Source of the DNA: Phenylobacterium sp. J367
GTDB lineage: Bacteria; Pseudomonadota; Alphaproteobacteria; Caulobacterales; Caulobacteraceae
NCBI RefSeq assembly: GCF_024699985.1
Contig: NZ_JAJONA010000001.1
Coordinates: 4,408,501-4,472,500 of the forward strand
DNA: 64,000 bases
Direction: 5' to 3'
A model generated the notes under the pieces. That model was not told where the DNA came from. It did not search any database and saw nothing but the letters and a program-made list of their open reading frames with translations. Below, piece after piece: positions 50,676 to 59,544 of the stretch (position 1 is the first letter of the stretch; each line of letters opens with the position of its first letter). Made by a program: the position numbers and the translations under genes.

Positions 50676-52169
50676 CGGCGGCCGCCGACAGCCCGCAGCC
50701 CAAGATGCGCGGCAAGCTTCACCGCACCTCGGTCGGCCCTGGCGCTGACCGGCGCGAGCGCGCTCCGGCTCGGCCTGCAGTTCGCCATGCTGCCGATCCT
50801 GGCCCGGCTGATCGGCCCGGCGGAGTACGGCCTCGTGGCGCTGGCCATGCCGTTCATCCTGCTGGCCAATGTGCTGTCGGACGGCGGAATGGGCTACGCG
50901 CTCGGCCGGCAGCGCGAGGTGACCCGCGACCAGGAATCGACGGTGTTCTGGCTCTCGGCCGGCATCGGCCTGGCGCTGACCCTGGCCTGCGCGGCGGCGG
51001 CCTGGCCCCTGGGCGCGCTGATGAGCCAGCCGCGCCTGCCCATGCTGATCCTGGCGCTGTCGCCGATCCTCCTGATCAACAGCCTGACCACGGTCGCCAA
51101 CGGCCGGATCATCCGCGAGGGCCGGTTCGGGATCTTCGCCGCCGGCGACCTGATCTCCACCGGCGCGAGCGCCGCCACCGCCCTGGCTGCGGCCCTGGCC
51201 GGCTGGGGCGCCTGGGCGCTCGTCGCCCAGCAGCTCGTGCTCTGGCTCTGCAAGCTCGCCTGGGTCGGCTCCCGCGCGGGGGCCCTGCCCCGCCTGCACT
51301 ACCGGTTCGCGGAGGCGAAGAGTCTCCTGGCCTTCGGCGGGCAGACGATCGCGGCGATCCTCGCCGACTTCGTGTCGCGCAACCTCGACAGCCTGATCAT
51401 CGGCGGCGTCCTCGGGGCCACCGCCCTCGGGTATTACGCCATGGCCTACCAGCTCGTCCGGGCGCCCGACATGCTGATCTCCGGGCCGTTCTACCTCTAC
51501 ATCTTCACCGCCGTCGCCAAGACCTCGCACAACGCCACGCGGGCCTCCCTGCAGGACCTGGCCGTCACGTCCCTGCGGCTCGGCGCGGTCTTCCTGGCGC
51601 CGCTGTTCGTCGGCCTGGCGCTCGTCGCCGACCTGGCCGTGAAGCTGGTGCTTGGGGAACAGTGGCACGACGCCATCGGGCCGCTGCGCTTCCTGGCCGC
51701 CGCCGGCTTCTTCTTCTGCCTCTGCTCGATCATGGCCACGACCTTCATGGGCCTCGGCAAGACGGCGCAGCGGCTGAAGCTCTCGATCCTGCTGGGCGTC
51801 GTCGTGATCGGCGCGGTGGCCCTGACCGTGCGGTTCGGCCTCGAGGCCGTCTCCGGCGCGGTGGCGGCGGCCATGGCCCTGGTCTGCGGGATCTACCTCC
51901 ACACCCTGGCCAAGGACCTCGCCATGCCGCACGCGCGCCTGCTCGCGGCCTTCGGCCCGCGGCGCTCGGCTGTGCGGCGATGGCCGGCGTCGTCCTCGCG
52001 GCCCGCGCGGCGCTGGCGCAGGCGCCGATGGTCGTGGAATTCGTGTTGATGATCGGACTGGGCGCGGCGGCCTATGGGGCGGCCATGTGGATCTTCGCCC
52101 GGCGGCGGTTGATCGACGACCTCCGCGCCTTCCAGGGCCCAGGCCCTGGGCGACGCGCCGATCCCATAA
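50672..52169 (+). CDS. Lipopolysaccharide/EPS flippase, Wzx/MOP family (three frameshifts)
   Basis: About 498 residues and 12-14 predicted helices. ALRLGLQFAMLPILARLIGP and YGLVALAMPFILLANVLSD are the N-terminal helices of the polysaccharide transporter family, followed by FGGQTIAAILADFVSRNLDS and a C-terminal FARRRLIDDLRAFQAQAL. It would flip the undecaprenyl-linked unit across the inner membrane. Breaks are an extra base at 50735-50736, a missing one at 51958-51963 and an extra one at 52135-52137; with these the stop is TAA 52167-52169. The start ATG 50672 overlaps the polymerase stop. Confidence 0.86.
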
Positions 52170-52338
52170 TCTCCTGGTGTCATCCCGGTTTTTCGCGAAG
52201 CGAAAGACCGGGATCCATTCACCCGGCGCGCGCTCGGAATGACGCGGCGACGACGTCGCTCCTTCTGCGGGCAACCCAGAGTCATTGAGTCCCGGTCTTC
52301 GGCTGCGCCGAAACCGGGATGAGAGCTGGAGATCAGGC
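52170..52338. repeat. Palindromic intergenic element, family S copy 2
   Basis: Lies between the flippase stop (52169) and the convergent glycosyltransferase stop (52339). Hairpin A is 52184-52212 (CCCGGT / ACCGGG enclosing TTTCGC-GAA-GCGAAA). Hairpin B is 52291-52318 (CCCGGT / ACCGGG enclosing TTCGGC / GCCGAA). The two are mirror images, beginning GTCATCCCGG on the left and ending CCGGGATGA on the right. The central 70 bases include ATTCACCC and GAATGACG and show no gene. Same layout as 3998-4145. Confidence 0.75.
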
Positions 52339-53307
52339 TCAGGCCGTCGCCGGCTGCTGCGCGGGCGCGAGCTTCGCGGCCAGGCGCTTCAGGCGCGCCT
52401 TGACCGGCAGGGTCAGCAGCGGCCAGACGTCCGGCGAGGCGACGGACGCCGCGATCCCGCCCAGCAGGTCGCGCGCCTTCAGGCGCTCCACCACATGGTC
52501 GTAGGCCAGCGCGGCGTGCAGCGAACGGCGGCGCGCGGCGAAGGCGCGGCGGACATCCTTCGCCTGCCCCATCATCACGCCTTCCAGCGCCGCGTCCGCG
52601 GCCACCATCTGCAGCAGGTGCTCGCGGCGCATGACGTGGCTGATCGAGGCGCCGTGCTTGCGGTATCGGTAGAGGGCCGCCGGCTCGAAGGCCATGCGGG
52701 CGCCGCCGGCCAGCAGGCGGACCACCAGGTCGTAGTCCTCGCCGATCCGCAGCGCCTCGCGATAGCGGACGTCGCTGAGCCGGCGGCTGCGGAACAGCGG
52801 CTTCAGATAGCCGAGGCCGGGCTTGCGGCCGTACATCCGGGCGCAGTCCACATATTCGGCGAGGGTGATCGGACGGGACGCCTGCCAGTCGCGGCCCGAA
52901 AGGAACGGGGTCCCGGGCTCGTCCCGCCCATCCTGGAAGACCATCAGATTGTCGGCGACGATGTCGGCGCCGTCGGCCTCGGCCCGCGCCACCAGGCGCT
53001 CCAGCCGGTCGGGGGCCATCAGGTCGTCGGAATCGAAGATCGCGATCCATTCGCCGCGCACCGCATCCAGCGCCCGGTTGCGCGCGGCGCCCGGCCCGCC
53101 GTTCTGCGGCTGGACCAGCACCCTCACGCGCGGATCGCCGGCGGCCGCGGCCTCGATCACCGCCAGGCTGTCGTCGGTGGAGCGGTCATCGACGATGATC
53201 AGCTCGAGATCCGCCAGCGTCTGGCCGAGCACCGAGCGGACGGCCTCGGCGAGGTGGCGCGCGCCGTTGTAGTTCGCCGTGACGACCGAGACGCGTGGCC
53301 GCGTCAC
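52339..53307 (-). CDS. Glycosyltransferase family 2
   Basis: 322 residues. The GT-A fold is complete: RVSVVTANYNGARHLAEAV, LIIVDDRSTDDS, GGPGAARNRALD, and IAIFDSDDLMAPDRL with the DxD motif. It also has RIGEDYDLVVRLL with the ED acid pair and a C-terminal helical part. It adds one sugar of the repeat unit, cytoplasmic. The start is GTG 53307, overlapping the stop of the preceding ExoA-like gene, hence translational coupling. Confidence 0.9.
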   Translation of the reverse strand: MTRPRVSVVTANYNGARHLAEAVRSVLGQTLADLELIIVDDRSTDDSLAVIEAAAAGDPRVRVLVQPQNGGPGAARNRALDAVRGEWIAIFDSDDLMAPDRLERLVARAEADGADIVADNLMVFQDGRDEPGTPFLSGRDWQASRPITLAEYVDCARMYGRKPGLGYLKPLFRSRRLSDVRYREALRIGEDYDLVVRLLAGGARMAFEPAALYRYRKHGASISHVMRREHLLQMVAADAALEGVMMGQAKDVRRAFAARRRSLHAALAYDHVVERLKARDLLGGIAASVASPDVWPLLTLPVKARLKRLAAKLAPAQQPATA

Positions 53308-54551
53308 GAGGCGGCCTGTGCGGCAAGCTGGGCCGGCGGCGCGTCCTTGCGCTCCCGGCTCCAGGTGAAGAGCTGAGCCCAGAAGCCGGCCGACCAGGCC
53401 AGGTGCATGATCATCGCGGCCGGGCCGGACATCGCCGCGGTGGCGTCGCGCCGCTTCACGCCGAGCATGGCGCCGTAGCCTAGCGCCGCGGCCATCCACA
53501 CGAGCGCCGGGATGGCAAACACCCACCAGAGCGGCGCGAGCGCGAGGCCGGCGACGGCCGGGGCCACGGCCAGCGGCAGGGCCTGGCGGACCTTCAGCGG
53601 CGTGTAGTGCTTGAGCACGGTGCGGGCCCGGCCCTTCCCGTAGCTGAAGTACTGCTTGGCCAGCGCCTTGGGCGTGGACCGCGGGTGGTAGCCGATGCGG
53701 ATCTTGTCGGTGAGCCAGATCTTCCGGCCCTGCTTGGCGAGCCGCAGGTCGAGCTCGGCGTCCTCGTTGTGGCTGAAGCTCTCGTCGTAGCCGCCGACCG
53801 CCCGGTAGGCGTCGACGCTGAAGAGCGCGTGGTGGCCATGATCGACCCAGTGGCCTTCGGTGGCCAGCCGGTGGGCCGAGCCGCCGGTGCCGAGCACCGA
53901 GTTCTGGGCCACGGCGACGGCCTGCTGGAACGGGGCCTCGCCGCGGGTGTCCATCGAGACAACCACCGAGTCCGCGCCCGTGCGGCGGGCTTCGGCGATC
54001 AGGGTGGAGGCGTAGTTGGGCGGATAGTCGGCGTGGGCGTCGACCCGCACCAGCCACGGCCGGTCGCCGGCCATGGCGGCGGCGGCGAGGTTCATGCCGG
54101 CGCTCTGCAGCTTGCCGGGATTGGGCATCAGGCGGACGCGCGGGTCGCGGGCGGCGATGGCGGCGACGATCTCGCGGCTGCAGTCCGACGACCCGCCGTC
54201 GGCCACCAGCACCAGGGGATCGACGAGGCCGTCGTCGGCCAGGATCTGCTCGATCACCCCGGCGATCACCTTCTCCTCGTTCAGGCAGGGGATGACGATC
54301 AGGGCGCGGCGCGCGGCCTGTTCCTCGGCGCTCAGCGACGGCTGCGGCGCCTCCGCAACCCGGATGACGGCCCGCGGATCGATGCGGTCCCAGGCCTGCG
54401 GAAGAAGCCCGTCGAGCGTGGCGGGCGACGGGAGCGGGGCGGCCCGCGGCGCGAAGGAACGCGGCTCGGCGGGGGCGCGGCTGAAACCCTCGTCGCGGCC
54501 GGACTCGTCCGACACCGGACGCCGCTCGGGGGTGGGCTTGGGATGAAGCAT
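53304..54551 (-). CDS. ExoA-like glycosyltransferase family 2 with membrane C-terminus
   Basis: 415 residues. After an 80-residue Pro/Arg-rich leader comes ALIVIPCLNEEKVIAGVIEQ, VLVADGGSSDCSREIV, and a DxD-type RVDAHADYPPNY. GGYDESFSHNEDAELDLRL is highly typical of succinoglycan ExoA. Three or four helices (LALAPLWWVFAIPALVWMAA, MIMHLAWSAGFWAQL) anchor the C-terminus. In rhizobia ExoA adds the first glucose, and a similar early step is likely here. It overlaps the next GT2 gene (GTGA). Confidence 0.89.
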   Translation of the reverse strand: MLHPKPTPERRPVSDESGRDEGFSRAPAEPRSFAPRAAPLPSPATLDGLLPQAWDRIDPRAVIRVAEAPQPSLSAEEQAARRALIVIPCLNEEKVIAGVIEQILADDGLVDPLVLVADGGSSDCSREIVAAIAARDPRVRLMPNPGKLQSAGMNLAAAAMAGDRPWLVRVDAHADYPPNYASTLIAEARRTGADSVVVSMDTRGEAPFQQAVAVAQNSVLGTGGSAHRLATEGHWVDHGHHALFSVDAYRAVGGYDESFSHNEDAELDLRLAKQGRKIWLTDKIRIGYHPRSTPKALAKQYFSYGKGRARTVLKHYTPLKVRQALPLAVAPAVAGLALAPLWWVFAIPALVWMAAALGYGAMLGVKRRDATAAMSGPAAMIMHLAWSAGFWAQLFTWSRERKDAPPAQLAAQAAS

Positions 54552-54612
54552 CGAGAAGGAACCTGCACTCTGACCAGCGACACGGTTAAGCGAGGCTTAC
54601 GCGTGTCGGCCC

Positions 54613-55800
54613 CTAAACAGCCTCTGCCCGATAGGGTTCCGCCGGATCGAAGCTTGGCTGGAGCGGAATCTCGCCGCGTCGCGAAAATGCCTCCACCAGC
54701 CGCCGGCAATCGGCCTCGTCGGCCATCAGGTCAGCGGCGGGAACGGCGTCGACCTCGGCGCGCAGGCGGGCGTAGGCGGCCGGCGTCAGGCGCTCCAGGA
54801 AGGCCTCCAGGTCGCGGGGATCGTCGAGTCTGACGCCGACGCCGCGCCGGGCGAGGTATCGGCCGGTCTCGACGCTCGCGAGGGCCACGGGCACGGCGCC
54901 GTAGCGGGGCGCCTCGTAGAGCCGGTTGGGCAGGAGCCAGGCGGAGTTCAGCCCCTCCTCCATGTAGTCGAAGGCCCAGCTGAAATGGACGTCGCCATAG
55001 ATCGCTGGCAGCTCCTGGGCCGTATAGGGCCCCAGGAACTGCACGCCGGGCGCTGCGGCCACCTGGGCGTCGAAGTCGGCGAACTCGGTATAGGCCGGCC
55101 GGCCGTGGATGCGGACCTCAAGAAGGTCGGGCCGGCGCGTGGCGATGTCGGTCAGGATGTCGAGGCTCTTGCGGCAGCGGATCGCCCCCATCCACCCCAC
55201 GCGCCAGGGCGGCCCGGCGGGCGGCGGCGGCCGCTTCGCCGGATGCGCGCCGTCCAGCTCCAGAGGCTTGTTCTCCACCAGCAGGGTCTCGAGGGGCAGC
55301 GTCGTCCCCACACCCTGCCGGGGCCGGAAGTAATGATCGAGGAAGGCCGGCGAGCTCACCACCAGCAGGTCCGCCCGGCGCATCAGGGCGCGCTCGACGG
55401 CCCGCATCGCCCGGCTCTTGGTCCCCTCGCCCAGCATCAGGCGGTGGATGTCGAGGCACTCATAGACCAGCCGCGCCTTCAGCCCGCAGAGCGTGCGCGC
55501 CGCCTCGGCCACGGCCAGCGCCTCCAGCGTGCGGCCGACGACCACCTCGGCGCCCGCGAGCACGTCACGGAACCGTCCGGCGCCGAGCGCGGCCAGCGCC
55601 GTCGCCTTGGCCCGCTGGCCCATGCGTGCGTCATAGGTGCGCCCGAGGTCGATAGCCGGGACGCCCGCCACCGTCTCCGGCGCGGTCTCCGTGCGCCGGA
55701 AGCCCAGGACCACCGGCTCGGCCCCACCCGCGACGAGCATCCGCACCCGGCGCGTGACGGCGGGATCGGCCAGGTCATGGACGAAATAGGCGAGCTTCAA
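54613..55800 (-). CDS. Glycosyltransferase, GT-B type
   Basis: About 395 residues. KLAYFVHDLADPAVTRRVRML is the N-terminal Rossmann start, VYECLDIHRLMLGEG and ADLLVVSSPAFLDHYF follow, and the C-terminal domain has WRVGWMGAIRCRKSLDILTD and YEAPRYGAVPVALAS, as in family 4/1 transferases. It likely adds a sugar of the repeat unit. TTG 55800 is preferred since AGGGG lies 6 bases upstream; ATG 55869 would extend into the region shared with the divergent acyltransferase. The 61-base gap to the ExoA-like gene suggests an operon. Confidence 0.82.
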   Translation of the reverse strand: MKLAYFVHDLADPAVTRRVRMLVAGGAEPVVLGFRRTETAPETVAGVPAIDLGRTYDARMGQRAKATALAALGAGRFRDVLAGAEVVVGRTLEALAVAEAARTLCGLKARLVYECLDIHRLMLGEGTKSRAMRAVERALMRRADLLVVSSPAFLDHYFRPRQGVGTTLPLETLLVENKPLELDGAHPAKRPPPPAGPPWRVGWMGAIRCRKSLDILTDIATRRPDLLEVRIHGRPAYTEFADFDAQVAAAPGVQFLGPYTAQELPAIYGDVHFSWAFDYMEEGLNSAWLLPNRLYEAPRYGAVPVALASVETGRYLARRGVGVRLDDPRDLEAFLERLTPAAYARLRAEVDAVPAADLMADEADCRRLVEAFSRRGEIPLQPSFDPAEPYRAEAV

Positions 55801-55900
55801 GGGCGGCCCCTGCTGAGCTTGAGCAATCGGTCGGGAGCCAAACGCGCGAGCGACCGTTTGGAGGCACAAGCTTCACGATGGTCTTTACCCAGGGGGTTCC

Positions 55901-57001
55901 GTGGTCGAACTGCGGCCTGCGACCGAGCTTCGGCGTCCGCCCGCCGAGGTGCGCTCCATCCAGTACCTGCGCGGCTTCGCGGCCTTCGGGGTGCTGATCT
56001 ACCACGCGGCCGAGCGGGCCGGCGGCCACTTCGGCACGGGCGCCGCGGGGGTCGACGTCTTCTTCGTGATCTCCGGCTTCATCATGTGGGTGGTGACCTG
56101 CGGGAAGCCGCCCTCGCCCGGTCAGTTCCTGATCCGCCGGGTGCAGCGGATCGTGCCGCTCTACTGGGGCCTGACGCTGCTCGTCGTGGGCGTGGCCCTG
56201 GCCGCGCCCTGGATCTTCCCGGCCATGCAGGTGACGGCCGAAGCGGTGGTGAAGTCGCTGTTCTTCGTCCCCTACCGCGACCACACCGGCCTGATCGCCC
56301 CGCTGGTGATCCCCGGCTGGACGCTGAACTACGAGATGTTCTTCTACGTCCTGTTCGCCTTCGGGCTGATGGCGCCGGTCCGGCTGCGCGCCTGGCTGGT
56401 CAGCGCCGCCCTGGTCGCCCTCGTCGCGATCCGGCCGCTGGGCGACGTGACGAACCCGGTCTGGGCGACCTATACCAACCCGCTGCTCCTGGAGTTCGGC
56501 GCCGGCATCTGGCTCGGCAAGGCCTGGGCCGAGGACCGCCTGCCGGGCGTCCGCGCAGGCTGGGCGCTCGTCTTCGCCGGCCTGATCGGCTTCGCCGTCG
56601 CGGGCTTCTCAGGCATCGACGTGGAGCGGGCGCGCTTCCTGATCTGGGGCTTGCCGGCGCTCGCCCTCGTGGCCGGCGCCGTCGCCATCGAGCGCAACGG
56701 GACCGTGCCGCGCCTGAAGCCGCTGCAGGCGCTGGGCGACGCCTCCTATTCCCTCTACCTGGTCCACGGGCTGGCGATCTCGGCCGTGGTCCGTCTCCTC
56801 GACATGGCCGGCCTGGCCTCGCCGGCGTTGATCCTGGCGGGGGGCCTGATCGCCGGCGTCGTCGCCGGGCTGATCACATACCACCTTGTCGAGAAGCCGC
56901 TGATGGGCCTCTTCAAGACCGGGCTCGGTTCGCGACGGACGGCACATCGATCCCGTCCAGCAGCTCCCGTCCCGCCGCCCGCGCCGACCGGCAACCCGTG
57001 A
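55901..57001 (+). CDS. Acyltransferase family 3 (OafA/ExoZ-like)
   Basis: 366 residues, about ten membrane helices. SIQYLRGFAAFGVLIYHAAER contains the RGxAA and catalytic histidine region, GVDVFFVISGFIMW follows, then IPLYW-like IVPLYWGLTL, PGWTLNYEMFFYV, and YSLYLVHGLA. These are the features of integral-membrane sugar O-acetyltransferases such as ExoZ and OafA, which modify polysaccharide. GTG 55901 is set by AGGGGG at 55891-55896. The 30-residue tail overlaps the LldD gene by 89 bases on the other strand, so an indel near 56915 may have removed an earlier stop. Confidence 0.87.
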   Translation: MVELRPATELRRPPAEVRSIQYLRGFAAFGVLIYHAAERAGGHFGTGAAGVDVFFVISGFIMWVVTCGKPPSPGQFLIRRVQRIVPLYWGLTLLVVGVALAAPWIFPAMQVTAEAVVKSLFFVPYRDHTGLIAPLVIPGWTLNYEMFFYVLFAFGLMAPVRLRAWLVSAALVALVAIRPLGDVTNPVWATYTNPLLLEFGAGIWLGKAWAEDRLPGVRAGWALVFAGLIGFAVAGFSGIDVERARFLIWGLPALALVAGAVAIERNGTVPRLKPLQALGDASYSLYLVHGLAISAVVRLLDMAGLASPALILAGGLIAGVVAGLITYHLVEKPLMGLFKTGLGSRRTAHRSRPAAPVPPPAPTGNP

Positions 57002-58088
57002 GGATCATGGCGACGGCCAGCTCGGAGCGGATGATGTTGAGCATCCGGGTCACCTGGGCCTCGCCGCCCGCGCCCAGGGCGTAGGCCCAGGCGCGGCCGA
57101 GCAGGACGGCCTTCGCCCCGAGCGACAGCGCCTTCAGCACGTCGAGGCCCGAGCGGACCCCGCCGTCCATCAGCACCTCCAGGTCGTCGCCGACCGCGTC
57201 GACGATCCGCGGGAGGGCCGAGATCGAGGAGCGCACGCCGTCGAGCTGGCGGCCGCCGTGGTTCGAGACCACCAGTCCCTGCGCTCCGGCCTTCACGGCG
57301 TCGCGGGCGTCTTCCGCGTCGAGCACGCCCTTGACGACGATGGGTCCGTCCCAGGTCTCACGGACCCAGTCGAGGTCCTTCCAGGTGACCGAGCGGTCGA
57401 AGTTGCGGGAGATCCACGAGAGGAAGTCCGTGACCCGTCGGCTGCCCTGGACGGCGCTGGCCACCGTGCCGAGCGTGTGCGGCTTGCCCCTGGTGAACAG
57501 GTCCCAGGTCCAGGACGGATGGGTGACGCCGTCCCAGGCCTGGGTCAGCGCCGCCTGCAGCGCCGTTCCGCCGGTGAAGCCGGAACGGACATCCCGGTAG
57601 CGCGCGCCCGGCACCGGCAGGTCGACGGTGAAGACCAGCACCGGAGAGCCGAGATCCTTTGCGCGGCCCAGCAGCTCGCGCATGAAGCCGCGGTCCTTCA
57701 GCATGTAGAGCTGGAACCAGGGCGCCTGGGCGCCCTGGGTCACCTCCTCCAGCGAGCAGACGCCCACGGTGGAGAGGCAGAATGGGATGCCGGCCGCCTG
57801 GGCCGCGCGGGCTGCCTGCACCTCGCCCCGGGCGGCATACATGCCCGACATGCCGACCGGCGCCAGCCCCACGGGCATGGAGAGCTTCTGGCCGAACACC
57901 TCGACGCCCATGTCGAGCTCGGTCATGTCGCGCATCACCCGCTGGCGCAGCGCGATGGCCTCCAGGTCGGCGACGTTCCGGCGCAACGTCTCCTCGGCGT
58001 AGGAGCCGCCGTCGATGTACTCGAAGAAGATGCGGGGCAGCCTGCGCCGCGCGAGCTCCCGAAAGTCCGACACCGACGCCGCGCGCAT
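56913..58088 (-). CDS. lldD: FMN-dependent L-lactate/alpha-hydroxy-acid dehydrogenase
   Basis: 391 residues. It has ARRRLPRIFFEYIDGGSYAEE at the start, PVGLAPVGMSGMYAARGE, WFQLYMLKDRGFMRELL, and the active-site strand GLVVSNHGGRQLDG with the catalytic histidine. DGGVRSGLDVLKALSLGAK and LLGRAWAYALGAGGE bind the FMN phosphate. It oxidises L-lactate or a similar 2-hydroxy acid to the keto acid and feeds the respiratory chain. It starts at ATG 58088 and is intact. It stands outside the polysaccharide locus functionally. Confidence 0.92.
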   Translation of the reverse strand: MRAASVSDFRELARRRLPRIFFEYIDGGSYAEETLRRNVADLEAIALRQRVMRDMTELDMGVEVFGQKLSMPVGLAPVGMSGMYAARGEVQAARAAQAAGIPFCLSTVGVCSLEEVTQGAQAPWFQLYMLKDRGFMRELLGRAKDLGSPVLVFTVDLPVPGARYRDVRSGFTGGTALQAALTQAWDGVTHPSWTWDLFTRGKPHTLGTVASAVQGSRRVTDFLSWISRNFDRSVTWKDLDWVRETWDGPIVVKGVLDAEDARDAVKAGAQGLVVSNHGGRQLDGVRSSISALPRIVDAVGDDLEVLMDGGVRSGLDVLKALSLGAKAVLLGRAWAYALGAGGEAQVTRMLNIIRSELAVAMILTGCRSARAAGRELLDGIDVPSVANRARS

Positions 58089-58147
58089 GGCTCCTCCCCC
58101 TTTGTTGGCGGGAAGGTGCCGCGCCTCGCGCCCAAACCAAAGAGGAA

Positions 58148-58907
58148 TCAGGCGGAAGCGGTTTCCGTCGCGGGCTGGGCGATCGGCGGCCGGGGGCCCA
58201 TGACGATCCAGACCTGGTGGGCCCGGGCCATCAGCTCGCCAGACGCGCTGTAGAGCGCGACGCCGGCCGTCTCCTTGCGGCCCTCGCGGGCGATCGGCCA
58301 GGCCAGGACCACGCACGGCTCGCCCGCCGCCGGCCGGCGCAGGACCTCGGCGGTCATGGTGCCGAGCAGAGCCCCGTGGCGGCCCTCCTTTTCCACCCAG
58401 GCGAAGTAGCCCGGGCAGTCCAGCGCCGCCCAGACGACCTCCAGGCGGGTCAGGCCGTCGGCGTCGGCGAAGGCCTCGTGCGGCGTCCAGGCGTCGGCGA
58501 CGACGCCGGCCTCGCGGTCCTCCACCGGACCGGCCAGGACCCGCAGGCCGTCGCCCGCGCCCCGCTCTGTCCCGCACGTGAAGCAGATCGGGTGGACCCG
58601 CTGCGAAAGCCCGATGTGCCGGGCGCCGGCCGCGCGCGCCTCGTCCAGGCTGATCGGCGCAGGCGCCTCGGGCAGTTCGGCGCCTTCCGAAGCGCGGCCC
58701 TGGCCGATCAGGGCGCCGCCCTCGCCGGTGATGACGACCGCGCCGTCCTGGACCGCCAGGTCGAGGCCGATGTCGAGCGGCACCGGGGCGCGCAGGACCG
58801 CCGTCGCCGGGCCTTCGATAGGGGGCCGCGAGGACGCCGCACACATAGCCGCCGTTGCCGGAGTTGGGCGGGCCGCAGAACTGGCGGCCGATCACGATCT
58901 GGGACAA
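58148..58907 (-). CDS. Hotdog-fold thioesterase-like protein (one frameshift)
   Basis: About 252 residues. The N-terminus FCGPPNSGNGGYVCG fits a hotdog start. The centre has VHPICFTCGTERGAGDGL (a CxxC-like pair) and VVWAALDCPGYFAW, and the C-terminus has the hotdog strands LLGTMTAEVLRRP and CVVLAWPIAREGRK. It is likely a CoA-ester-binding or thioesterase protein of unknown specificity. One C too many in the run at 58821-58825 splits it; with one fewer it reads CGVLAAPIEGPATAVL. TTG 58907 is proposed as start. It is 59 bases upstream of lldD. Confidence 0.72.
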
Positions 58908-59079
58908 ACCGGAAAACTCTTCAAAGAAATGGTCGGGAAAGAATGGACTTGGGCAATCCCGGGAAGCTGCCACGTTGGCCTTGCGGAACGGAAGCCAAAA
59001 TCGCTTCCCCGGCGTTGGAGCCAGCGGCGCCGCGGAGTAGCCTGCGGCCGAGCTTTGAAATCACTTCGAGGAGAATTCG

Positions 59080-59412
59080 GTGAGCGAACGGATGGAACGG
59101 CCCTGGGCCCTGATGCGCCATCATGCCGGCTGGGCGGACGTCTTCCACATCGAGAGCGAATCCGGCGACTCGATCACCGGCTTCTACCCGGACCGGGAGA
59201 CGGTCGGGCCGCCGGTGAACTACTCCGTGCGCGCGGTGCTGGCGCGCTATCCTACCCTGGAATCGGCCCGCGCCGCCCGCGAGGGCGCGGTGTCGGAGTG
59301 GCGCAAGCACGACCAAGCGGTCCGCGATGCCGAACAGACCCTGCGCGACGCCGAGAAGGCCCGCGAGGACGCCTGGCTGAAGTCGCTCCGCGAAGCCGCC
59401 GAGGCGGGGTGA
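59080..59412 (+). CDS. Small hypothetical protein with C-terminal coiled coil
   Basis: 110 residues. The N-terminal half (MRHHAGWADVFHIESESGDS, NYSVRAVLARYPTLESARAA) has the look of a small beta/alpha domain. The second half is a charged heptad-type helix (HDQAVRDAEQTLRDAEKARE). No known family is recognised. GTG 59080 is well supported by GAGGAG at 59068-59073. Its stop is followed by repeat element R3. Codon use matches its neighbours. Confidence 0.75.
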   Translation: MSERMERPWALMRHHAGWADVFHIESESGDSITGFYPDRETVGPPVNYSVRAVLARYPTLESARAAREGAVSEWRKHDQAVRDAEQTLRDAEKAREDAWLKSLREAAEAG

Positions 59413-59544
59413 GTTGACCAAAATTGCTCCCCTTCGGGGGAGCTGTCAGCGAAGCTGACTGAGGGGGTCAGCTCAGACGTTTGAGCGGCCCCCCCCTCCA
59501 CCACTTCGTGGTCCCCCCTCCCCCCGATGGGGAGGAACTTGTGA
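59413..59544. repeat. Palindromic intergenic element, family R copy 3
   Basis: The third copy of the R family, between a plus-strand stop (59412) and a minus-strand stop (59545). Left arm GCTCCCCTTCGGGGGAGC; inner stem GTCAGCGAAGCTGAC; TGAGGGGGTCAG against CGGCCCCCCCCTCC; stem CCACTTCGTGG; right arm CTCCCCCCGATGGGGAGG. The C run in the middle is two bases longer than in R1, again at a homopolymer. The unit proper covers 59423-59540. Confidence 0.85.

Noticed and set aside
49149..52274. A 1041-codon minus-strand frame opposite the polymerase and flippase
   Set aside because: Glu/Arg/Gln-rich shadow of membrane-protein codons with no family features.
40129..57001. Identification of the locus as the Caulobacter holdfast (hfs) cluster
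   Set aside because: The GH16 pair, full BY-kinase and ExoA-like transferase fit the exo system better. No HfsB, HfsH or anchor genes are present.
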